Origin: Opitutus sp. GAS368
GTDB taxonomy: Bacteria; Verrucomicrobiota; Verrucomicrobiia; Opitutales; UBA953
Length of the DNA: 10,114 bases
Reading direction: 5' to 3'
Assembly (NCBI GenBank): GCA_945906115.1
Contig: CAMDQP010000032.1
Coordinates: 1 to 10,114, forward strand
This document shows positions 1-5,889 of the stretch, piece after piece (the first letter of the stretch is position 1; each line of letters opens with the position of its first letter). The position numbers and the translations under genes were made by a program. A model generated the notes under the pieces. That model had not been told where the DNA came from. It did not search any database and saw only the letters and a list, made by a program, of their open reading frames with translations.

Positions 1-119
1 TTCGTGATGCGCTGGTCCGCTCCCAGCTTATTGGAGCGATAGACCAGACGGCCGACCGGATCGAGCTTCGCGGCTTCGGCATCGTTCCAGAGGTGAGAGA
101 CGTACTTGTAGTTGGACAT
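1..119 (-). CDS. rhaE: Bifunctional rhamnulose-1-phosphate aldolase/short-chain dehydrogenase, N-terminal fragment
   Basis: Only the first 39 codons are in the window; the gene continues past the left edge. Translation from the ATG at 119 begins MSNYKYVSHLWNDAEAAKL and includes LVYRSNKLGADQRIT at residues 25-39. The LVYRSN-L-G-D pattern followed by a glycine-rich GGGNTS segment (here beyond the edge) is the usual N-terminus of the RhaE/YuxG family. In that family a class II aldolase domain is fused to a short-chain dehydrogenase. The aldolase half cleaves L-rhamnulose-1-phosphate to DHAP and L-lactaldehyde; the dehydrogenase half oxidises lactaldehyde to lactate. The gene lies 39 bp after the rhamnulokinase stop on the same strand, so it is probably the fourth gene of the same operon. 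No Shine-Dalgarno is visible in the pyrimidine-rich gap. The family call rests on a short stretch plus context; the dehydrogenase half cannot be seen. Confidence 0.75.
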   Translation of the reverse strand, partial: MSNYKYVSHLWNDAEAAKLDPVGRLVYRSNKLGADQRIT

Positions 120-158
120 ATTGATTACGTGGAAAGGGAGAGTGGTGAGTAAGGGTTT

Positions 159-1628
159 TTATGATTTATTTAAACCATTAAACTTCGCTTGAGCGGCGAC
201 CCAAGCGGACGTCGGATTAGGTGTGTAAGTCACTACCTTAAAGGAGTTTCGGACAACCTTGCGGAGTTCGTCGAGGTTCGTGAGCTCCTTCATGGCGATG
301 GCTTGGACGAGGATGTTGCCGGCTGCGGTGGCTTCGACCGGTCCGGCAATGACGGTGCGACCCGTGGCGTCGGCCGTGGCCTGGTTGAGCAAGGCGTTAC
401 GGCAGCCGCCGCCGACGATGTGCAGACGCTTCAATTTGCGACCGGTGAGCTTCTCCATGCCGTCCATCTCGACACGGTAAAGTAATGCGAGTGATTCAAG
501 CACGCAGCGGGCAATCTCGCCATGGGTCTTCGGCACAGGCTGCTTGGTCTCGCGGCAGAATGCCTGAACCTTGGCGACCATGTCGCCGCGCTTGGCGAAG
601 CGAACGTCGTCGGGACGGATGAACGAGCGCAGCGGAGGCGCCTTGAGCGCGAGCTTCACGATCTCGCCGTAGTCGGAGACTTCGCCTTTCTCCAACCATT
701 CGCGACGGCATTCCTGGAGAACCCAGAGTCCGACGAGATTCTTGAGGAAACGTGAAGTCCCGCCGAAGCCAACTTCGTTCGTGTACTTAGCCTGGCGGAC
801 GGTCTCGTTGACCAGCGGCTGGTCGAGTTCGACGCCGAGGAGCGACCAAGTGCCAGAGGAAAGGTAAGCCCAGTCATCGCCCTTGGTGGCGGGCACGGCA
901 GCCACGGCGGCGGCGGTGTCGTGCGCGCAGGTGGTGACGACCTCGGCTTTGGCCAAACCGGTTTCCTTGGCGAGATACGGTAACATCTTTCCGAGTTTGA
1001 CGCCGGGCGCGACGGGCTTCGGGAAAATATGCTTCGGAATGCCGAGTTTCTTCAGCACGGGCCAAGCCCAATCGCGCTTGCGGGTATCCCAGCACTGACT
1101 GCCGGAGATGAGAGTCTCTTCAGCGCGGGCCTTACCAGTCAGGAGCCAGGTGATGTAATCCCCGATCAGCAAGAACTTGTCGGCGAACTGGAGCATCTCG
1201 GGGCGGTTCTCAGCGTCGTCAAACAGCTGGTAGAGGGTGTTGATGGAGATGGAGGCGATACCGGTGCCTTCGAAGATCTCCTTCTGGGAGAAGCGGCGCA
1301 TGGCCAGTTCGTAGGACTTGAAGCTGCGCTCGTCGCGATAGGTGAAAGGCAGCGAGAGCAGCGGACCGTCACCCTTGAGCAGGACGTAGTCGACTCCCCA
1401 GGAGTCGCAGGCCACGGATTTGATGGGACCGAGCTTGGCGCCCTTGGCCAGGCCGATGCGAATCTCGCGGAAGATACGGATGATGTCCCAGCGGAGGGTC
1501 CCGTTGGCAGTGATCGCGCCGTTGGAAAAACGGTGGACCTCCTTCATGGTGAACTTGCCGGCCTTAAGCTGACCGAAGATAACACGCCCGGATTCGGCTC
1601 CGAGGTCGATGGCGAGGTAATTAGACAT
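159..1628 (-). CDS. rhaB: Rhamnulokinase (L-rhamnulose kinase, FGGY family)
   Basis: Cytoplasmic kinase that phosphorylates L-rhamnulose to L-rhamnulose-1-phosphate with ATP. From the ATG at 1628 the protein is 489 residues, the same length as E. coli RhaB. The N-terminal FGGY domain has the phosphate-binding loop DLGAESGR (8-15), CDSWGVDYVLL (74-84) and YRDERS (97-102). The catalytic base is expected to be D237 in CAHDTAAAV. The C-terminal domain shows the nucleotide-binding SSGTWSLLG (257-265) and IVGGGCRN (404-411), followed by GPVEATAAGN. An in-frame ATG at 1718 would add 30 residues but would overlap the aldolase gene and precede the conserved start, so I reject it. The gene lies 31 bp after the aldolase stop and 39 bp before the rhaE-like gene. 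No Shine-Dalgarno precedes the ATG. Sister FGGY kinases (fuculokinase, xylulokinase) fit less well. Confidence 0.92.
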   Translation of the reverse strand: MSNYLAIDLGAESGRVIFGQLKAGKFTMKEVHRFSNGAITANGTLRWDIIRIFREIRIGLAKGAKLGPIKSVACDSWGVDYVLLKGDGPLLSLPFTYRDERSFKSYELAMRRFSQKEIFEGTGIASISINTLYQLFDDAENRPEMLQFADKFLLIGDYITWLLTGKARAEETLISGSQCWDTRKRDWAWPVLKKLGIPKHIFPKPVAPGVKLGKMLPYLAKETGLAKAEVVTTCAHDTAAAVAAVPATKGDDWAYLSSGTWSLLGVELDQPLVNETVRQAKYTNEVGFGGTSRFLKNLVGLWVLQECRREWLEKGEVSDYGEIVKLALKAPPLRSFIRPDDVRFAKRGDMVAKVQAFCRETKQPVPKTHGEIARCVLESLALLYRVEMDGMEKLTGRKLKRLHIVGGGCRNALLNQATADATGRTVIAGPVEATAAGNILVQAIAMKELTNLDELRKVVRNSFKVVTYTPNPTSAWVAAQAKFNGLNKS

Positions 1629-1659
1629 GGTCAAAGGGGGCAGGGGAGGCGTGGACAGG

Positions 1660-2415
1660 TCACATTCCGAGCATCTTTTGGCGATAATGTTCATCCGGGC
1701 GGCCAGCGATGCGTTCACACTGCGCAGGGGTCAGGAACACCGGACCGCCGAGGGCGGCTGCTCCAACGAAAATCTCAGCGGCTTTTTCAGCCATGAGCAG
1801 GGTGCCCCGTACCGCTTTGGGGGAGGATCCTACCGCGATGATGCCGTGGTTCTGAAGCAGGATGACCTTCGGGTCGCGGCCCGTGCGTTTGACGAATGAG
1901 ACGACTTCGCGACGGATGGCCTGAGAAAGTCCCAGACCCGGTTCGGCATACGGCACGAAGACGGATTCGATTCCGCACATCACGATCTCATCTGGACACG
2001 TGCGTTTTTCGGCGAAGTCGCGGGCACGCGGCGAGCACAGGATCTGGTTCACGGCGATTGCATGCACATGACCGACGCAGTGGACGTGGGGAAGGGTGAG
2101 CAGGTAGGCGTGGAAGAGAGCTTCGATTGAAGGTTTCTTGTCGGCCGAATCGAGGCGCGCGGCCAGCAAGGCTTGGTCAATCTCGATATCGGTTGCAGCG
2201 GTGGCGTCCAGCAGCGGGAGTAATCGGTCGAAGGCGCACCGGGTGACATCGGATTCCTGGAGCGTAGCAAGGTTAGAGCCGGAGGCCTTGACCGCGAATG
2301 AATGATCATCCAAGCGGATGGAAGTATTGCCTTCGCCCAAAATCGCCATGCGCAGATATTCACCGCCCAACTGATGGGACAGCTCAAGCAACGACTGGAT
2401 GACGTCGGCGGACAT
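1660..2415 (-). CDS. Class II (zinc) aldolase, likely rhamnulose- or fuculose-phosphate aldolase
   Basis: A 251-residue protein of the class II aldolase/adducin family, which cleaves phosphorylated deoxyketoses to DHAP and lactaldehyde using Zn2+. Visible signatures are GEGNTS (27-32) and KASGSN (43-48) in the phosphate-binding region, a candidate catalytic glutamate E98 in KPSIEALFHA, zinc ligands H116 and H118 in GHVHA, and the third ligand H190 in LQNHG. This pattern matches FucA-type enzymes (E73, H92, H94, H155 in E. coli FucA). The start is the ATG at 2415, 22 bp after the regulator stop; GAGGA directly abuts the ATG, too close for a normal ribosome binding site. It sits between the regulator and rhaB, so a role in deoxysugar breakdown is likely. 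The operon also carries a RhaE-like aldolase, so whether this one takes rhamnulose-1-P, fuculose-1-P or something else cannot be read from sequence. Confidence 0.85.
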   Translation of the reverse strand: MSADVIQSLLELSHQLGGEYLRMAILGEGNTSIRLDDHSFAVKASGSNLATLQESDVTRCAFDRLLPLLDATAATDIEIDQALLAARLDSADKKPSIEALFHAYLLTLPHVHCVGHVHAIAVNQILCSPRARDFAEKRTCPDEIVMCGIESVFVPYAEPGLGLSQAIRREVVSFVKRTGRDPKVILLQNHGIIAVGSSPKAVRGTLLMAEKAAEIFVGAAALGGPVFLTPAQCERIAGRPDEHYRQKMLGM

Positions 2416-2437
2416 TCCTCGGAAGAAATCGAGTCGA

Positions 2438-3217
2438 TTAGAGAGCGGTCAGGACGCGCTCCGGTAGCAGCTTGACCTTGGCTTTCTGGACCGAAGCGAC
2501 ATCCGCATCGGTGACCAGGAAAAGAGCGCTGACGTCACGCGTCACGGCGCAAGGTCCGCCACGGCCCAGCTTGACCTTATTCATGCAGATCAGAACTTCG
2601 TCGCTCCGACGAATGACTTCGCGCTGCTGATGGGAAATATCGCGCTGGGAATTCCAGAGGCCGTTTTCATCGATGCCTTCGGCGCCGAGCAGGGCCACGT
2701 CGAAATTCCAGCGGGCGACTTCTTCGAGCGTACGATCACCGGCGACCATTGCGTGACGGGTCAGAAAGAGACCGCCAGGGATGTAGACCTCGACGCCAGG
2801 TAAGCAAGAGATGAGCTGAGCGGTCGGCAAGCAGGTCGTCACGATCTGCAGGTCAGGCACACTGGCGGAAGCGATGGCTTCAGCGGCGAAGAAAATGGTC
2901 GAACCCGAATCGAGATAGACCGTCATGCCAGCTTTAATGCGCGTGGCGGCCAGATTGCCGATCTTACGCTTGGCTTCGGCATCCTCGATCTTGCGATCGT
3001 CAAGCGGTGGGAAGTTGCGATTGAAGTCCGAGAGCGCCCCGCCATGAGTTCGGGTGATGCGACGCTGGTTTTCGAGTTCAGTCAGATCGCGACGAGCCGT
3101 TGCCTCAGAGACGTTGAACTGTTTGCAGATCTCCAGGACAGGCACGTACCCGACCTTGGAGAGAAGTTTAGCAATCGCCTCGCGGCGTGCTTCAATGATG
3201 TGGCGGGCTACTTTCAT
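2438..3217 (-). CDS. DeoR/GlpR-family transcriptional regulator, probable rhamnose operon repressor
   Basis: A 259-residue DNA-binding regulator. An N-terminal winged helix-turn-helix (about 10-62) has the recognition segment VSEATARRDLTELE (36-49) and the wing ITRTHGGAL (54-62). It is followed by the DeoRC sugar-phosphate sensor domain with LDSGST (102-107), TTCLPTA (127-133), IPGG (146-149) and LLGAEGIDENG (176-186). These regulators usually repress sugar catabolic operons and are released by a phosphorylated sugar, here plausibly rhamnulose-1-phosphate. It is the first gene of the operon, 22 bp upstream of the aldolase, and has an AT-rich leader of about 100 nt with two palindromes that could be its operators. 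The late family motif usually written DSSKFGR reads NKVKLGR at 213-219, so the acidic residue is lost while K216 is kept. No Shine-Dalgarno is seen. Members of this family also control rhamnose genes in Bacillus and Rhizobium. Confidence 0.88.
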   Translation of the reverse strand: MKVARHIIEARREAIAKLLSKVGYVPVLEICKQFNVSEATARRDLTELENQRRITRTHGGALSDFNRNFPPLDDRKIEDAEAKRKIGNLAATRIKAGMTVYLDSGSTIFFAAEAIASASVPDLQIVTTCLPTAQLISCLPGVEVYIPGGLFLTRHAMVAGDRTLEEVARWNFDVALLGAEGIDENGLWNSQRDISHQQREVIRRSDEVLICMNKVKLGRGGPCAVTRDVSALFLVTDADVASVQKAKVKLLPERVLTAL

Positions 3218-3328
3218 AAAGTCGTAACTAGATGGGTTAGGGGAAGTTCCGTTATGAGCGTATCCAATCGACCAATCAATAACTCAATTCCATACGATTG
3301 CCGTCCTGGTCTGTATTTCGCACAATAT

Positions 3329-3337
3329 ACATTATGT
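3329..3337. promoter_or_regulatory. Candidate operator site 1 (ACATTATGT palindrome)
   Basis: A 9-bp perfect palindrome with a central T. It is the reverse complement of the core of a second site at 3368-3376, so both are ACAT-W-ATGT. It overlaps the best -10-like box (CATAAT on the minus strand, 3331-3336) for the deoR operon. A repressor bound here would block transcription, which fits autoregulation by the DeoR-type protein. Binding is inferred. Confidence 0.4.
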
Positions 3338-3365
3338 CTAGTCATATATAACACAATGATAACAG

Positions 3366-3378
3366 ACACATAATGTGT
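3366..3378. promoter_or_regulatory. Candidate operator site 2 (ACACATAATGTGT palindrome)
   Basis: A 13-bp palindrome, ACACAT-A-ATGTGT, with a perfect 6-bp arm on each side. Its 9-bp core ACATAATGT is the inverse of site 1, and the centres are 39 bp apart. The adjoining GTAATTAC (3377-3384) is itself palindromic and overlaps it by two bases. It could act with site 1 in repressing the operon, possibly through looping or cooperative binding. The same site holds CATAAT on the plus strand, a possible -10 for amiD. Function is inferred from position and repetition only. Confidence 0.45.
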
Positions 3379-3393
3379 AATTACGGTTTTAAC

Positions 3394-3421
3394 TTGGGTT
3401 AATTCACCCCTTTCTTATCTT
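3394..3421 (+). promoter_or_regulatory. Candidate amiD promoter (weak)
   Basis: TTGGGT at 3394-3399 and TATCTT at 3416-3421 are separated by 16 bp. They match sigma70 consensus boxes at 3 of 6 and 4 of 6 positions. The transcript would begin near 3428 and leave a leader of only about 9 nt before the amiD ATG, which fits the lack of any Shine-Dalgarno there. The match is weak and the call tentative. Confidence 0.25.
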
Positions 3422-3436
3422 TACGCCCACAACCCC

Positions 3437-4312
3437 ATGAACGCCCCCATTCGCTCATATTGCCGTTTCGGACTGGCTTGGGTCATGATTTCTATCGGTT
3501 TTGTCGGCTGTACCACGACGAACCAACCGGAGATCAAGCCGGCCGTGGGTGAGCCAACGTTCACGGGTCTGGTCATTGAACAAGGGCCTGGGTCTCTGGG
3601 CGCCGAGCTGCGCCGCGAGAAAATCACCCTGCTCGTCCTCCATCATACCGCTGGTTCCCTCGCCTCTTCCCTGCGGACCCTCCAAGGGCGCGATCCTGAT
3701 CATAAGGTGGGGGTACACTTCGTGGTGACCGATGAGGTCAAGCCTCGGGTCATCCGAATGGTGCCTGATGATATGTCCGCTTATCATGCCGGCCGTGGTT
3801 CTTGGGGAAACGTGACCAACTTGAATCAACAATCGATCGGCATCGAGATCATCAACCTCGACGGTAATATCCATCCTTATTCGGAGGCGCAGGCCGACAT
3901 CCTCTTCGCCCTTTGCGCCGACATCATCCGTCGCCATGACATCAAGCCCTGGAACGTGGTGGCTCATTCCGACATCGCCATCGGGCGCAAGATCGACCCC
4001 GGTACGAAATTTCCATGGGCGAAACTCGCCTCCCAAGGTGTCGGTGCATGGCCGTGGCAAATGGACGTCGTTAATGCGGTCGACCGAAAGGTCGACCTTT
4101 CGCCCGAGTATGCGCGTCGTTTACTCTTATCCTACGGTTATGGAGTTGAGCCTGGCGATGCCGGCCTGAAGGAATGCATGGCGGCTTTCCAACGACACTT
4201 CCGTCCGGCCAACATCAATGGTGCCATCGATAATGAGTCCGTCATCATCTTGGAGGCGTTATTGCGTCGCTACCACCCTGCCACTTACCAAGCCCTCCGG
4301 GTCACCCCTTGA
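3437..4312 (+). CDS. amiD: AmiD-like N-acetylmuramoyl-L-alanine amidase, lipoprotein
   Basis: A zinc amidase that cuts the bond between MurNAc (or anhydroMurNAc) and the stem peptide. The 291-residue protein starts with a basic, then hydrophobic segment ending in GFVGC (21-25), a lipobox-like signal with C25 as the probable lipidated cysteine; F at -3 is not ideal. The Amidase_2 domain follows: zinc ligand H69 in LVLHHTA, catalytic E137 in IGIEI, H177 in VVAHSDIA, K185 and ligand D187 in GRKIDPG, then FPW and GAWPW. This order closely follows E. coli AmiD, including the C-terminal peptidoglycan-binding-like region (about 215-285) with FQRHFRP and NGAID. The product is likely anchored to the outer membrane facing the periplasm and works in wall turnover and recycling. 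It diverges from the sugar operon and overlaps murJ tail-to-tail by 11 bp. No Shine-Dalgarno is present. Confidence 0.9.
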   Translation: MNAPIRSYCRFGLAWVMISIGFVGCTTTNQPEIKPAVGEPTFTGLVIEQGPGSLGAELRREKITLLVLHHTAGSLASSLRTLQGRDPDHKVGVHFVVTDEVKPRVIRMVPDDMSAYHAGRGSWGNVTNLNQQSIGIEIINLDGNIHPYSEAQADILFALCADIIRRHDIKPWNVVAHSDIAIGRKIDPGTKFPWAKLASQGVGAWPWQMDVVNAVDRKVDLSPEYARRLLLSYGYGVEPGDAGLKECMAAFQRHFRPANINGAIDNESVIILEALLRRYHPATYQALRVTP

Positions 4313-5885
4313 GCTGGACGCCGAAGAACCGCAGCACCTTGTTGGCGTAGCCGCGCAAGAGGTCGCGTTCCGGGTAACCTAGCTTATCCAGGTAGATGGC
4401 GTAGAAGACCATGCCAGCCAGTCCGGCGATACCCATGGAGAGAATGAGATTCAGCTTCTCGTTGAGATGGCCGGTGAGGATGTTGTGCAGGAAGGTGTAA
4501 CCTTGGAATGAGATGAAGGCTAAGACGAGCGAGCCACCGATGACCTGGATGGCTGGCTTAAATAGGCTCTCGGTCAGGAACTCAGGCGCATGCTTCCTGA
4601 GATAATGACGAAGCACGAGGTACTGCCAGATCGTCGAGATGGCGTTGGCCAAGGCGAGGCCTTCGACGCCCTTGCCCATCCAGACAGCGATCAGCGAACC
4701 CACGGCGTTCACGACCAGCGCGTGGATGGCGGCGATGAACGTGACCTTGGTCTGGCCGGCGACATTAAGCGCCCGCGTGACGATCGAGATCATCGCATAG
4801 AACGGCATGGCGAGGGCGAACAGGACCAGCAGCGTGCTCGTGGCTTCGCAGTTGTTCTTATTGAAGTTTCCGTATTGGAAAAGGAGTTGCACGATCGGTA
4901 CGGCCAAGGCAGCTAGTCCGAACGCGGCGCCCACGTTGATCGCCAAGACCAGGCGCATGCCTCGGCCGTAGTTGCGGGCGAGCGCCGGGACATCGCGGCT
5001 GGCGAAGGCGGTGGCGAGCGTCGGAAAAATGACGACGGCGATGGAGGCCGAGAATAGGCCGATGGGTAGCTCCACGATGCGATTGGCGATATAGTAATAC
5101 ATCAGGCCGGCGTCGCTGACGTTGTAAGCCATAGCGCGCGAGATGAGCACGTTGAACTGTTGGACCCCGGCTCCGAGCGCGGCCGGTAGAAATGCGATGC
5201 TGAGGGTCTTCCACGCGGCCTCGTCCGCGTTCGCCAGCCGGGGATGCCAGCCTTCCTGACGGAGGCCCCAGAGAGGAATGAGCAACTGGAACGCACCCCC
5301 GACCAACGCACCGATGCAGAGCCACACGGCCTTGCCCATGTCGTTCGTGGCGAAGTTCTCTCCGAAAACGCCCAAGGCGACGATCATGCAGAGGTTGAGC
5401 ACGCCCGAGGCAATCTCAGCCAAGCCAAAACGTCCGCTGAGGTTGACCGCTGAAGTGAACAGCGCCGCGATGCAGATCAGCGGCATGTAGGGCATACAGA
5501 GTGCGGTCAGGATCGCCGCCGAGCTGTCAACCGGACGAATCAGCGCCCAGAGCAACGCTGAGCCGATGCCAAGCATCGTCAGGCCGATCATCCACGGGAA
5601 GACCTTCCGCAGGACGAAGTTCAGGAAGCCGAATGCAGCCGGCTGGCCTTCTTTGACTGACTTATCCGCGAGCACCGGGACGATGGCCGCGGTCAGCGCG
5701 CCCTCACCCAAGAGCCGACGGAAGAGGTTCGGAATTTGGAATGCAAAGATGAATGCGGCGCCGATGGCCGTAGCGCCGAAGACCGCCGCGGTCAGTTGAT
5801 CGCGGAATAGGCCAAGGACACGCGAGACCATCGTCCAGGAGGCAGTCTTCGCCATAGCCTGGTACTGGCGCGTCTGCTCAGTCAT
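4302..5885 (-). CDS. murJ: MurJ lipid II flippase (MviN/MurJ family)
   Basis: An inner-membrane protein of the MOP superfamily that moves lipid II across the membrane for peptidoglycan synthesis. From the ATG at 5885 it has 527 residues and about 14 hydrophobic helices. The conserved N-terminal block is visible: SRVLGLFRDQL (21-31) with R22, R28 and D29, then IPNLFRRLLGEGA (51-63) with R56. A later block ANRIVELP (267-274) keeps R269 and E272. Compared with the E. coli sequence as I recall it, D39 is replaced by A43, K46 by Q50 and D269 by N268. The start at 5885 lies 4 bp after the hisS stop and gives an N-terminus near family length; the ATG at 5930 lies inside hisS and is rejected. GAGG occurs only 2 nt before the ATG. 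It is the last gene of the trpB-to-murJ run and overlaps amiD at its 3' end. Confidence 0.92.
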   Translation of the reverse strand: MTEQTRQYQAMAKTASWTMVSRVLGLFRDQLTAAVFGATAIGAAFIFAFQIPNLFRRLLGEGALTAAIVPVLADKSVKEGQPAAFGFLNFVLRKVFPWMIGLTMLGIGSALLWALIRPVDSSAAILTALCMPYMPLICIAALFTSAVNLSGRFGLAEIASGVLNLCMIVALGVFGENFATNDMGKAVWLCIGALVGGAFQLLIPLWGLRQEGWHPRLANADEAAWKTLSIAFLPAALGAGVQQFNVLISRAMAYNVSDAGLMYYYIANRIVELPIGLFSASIAVVIFPTLATAFASRDVPALARNYGRGMRLVLAINVGAAFGLAALAVPIVQLLFQYGNFNKNNCEATSTLLVLFALAMPFYAMISIVTRALNVAGQTKVTFIAAIHALVVNAVGSLIAVWMGKGVEGLALANAISTIWQYLVLRHYLRKHAPEFLTESLFKPAIQVIGGSLVLAFISFQGYTFLHNILTGHLNEKLNLILSMGIAGLAGMVFYAIYLDKLGYPERDLLRGYANKVLRFFGVQLKG

Positions 5886-5889
5886 GACC

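Larger units (their letters stand above)
3218..3436. promoter_or_regulatory. AT-rich divergent promoter region between deoR operon and amiD
   Basis: This 219-bp gap is the longest non-coding stretch in the window and clearly richer in A/T than its surroundings, especially 3318-3400. It must hold promoters for both diverging units. For the minus-strand deoR operon the best -10-like box is CATAAT at 3331-3336 (5 of 6 to consensus), which would leave a leader of about 105 nt; TATATT at 3324-3329 is an alternative. I found no good -35 for either. The leader-side half (3218-3320) contains only a short inverted repeat (CAATCG at 3265-3270, CGATTG at 3295-3300) and a tandem CCAATC, neither convincing. 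No open reading frame of note lies here. Confidence 0.7.

Noticed and set aside
1029..1796. A 255-codon plus-strand frame opposite rhaB and the aldolase 3' end
   Set aside because: It is antisense to conserved rhaB, crosses two real genes, and has no recognisable motif.
1..3217. A bacterial microcompartment locus for rhamnose/fucose
   Set aside because: No shell protein, CoA-acylating aldehyde dehydrogenase or encapsulation peptide is visible; only the aldolase and regulator types are compatible, so it stays a question for flanking sequence.
3264..3300. Tandem CCAATC and the inverted repeat CAATCG/CGATTG in the deoR leader
   Set aside because: Six-base arms with a 24-nt loop do not suggest a stable RNA structure or riboswitch, and there is no second supporting copy.
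3455..4060. A 201-codon minus-strand frame opposite amiD
   Set aside because: amiD on the plus strand carries all catalytic and zinc residues; the antisense translation looks like a composition shadow.
4299..4307. Small palindrome GGGTCACCC at the amiD/murJ junction
   Set aside because: A one-base loop cannot fold as a hairpin and there is no T-run, so it is not a terminator.
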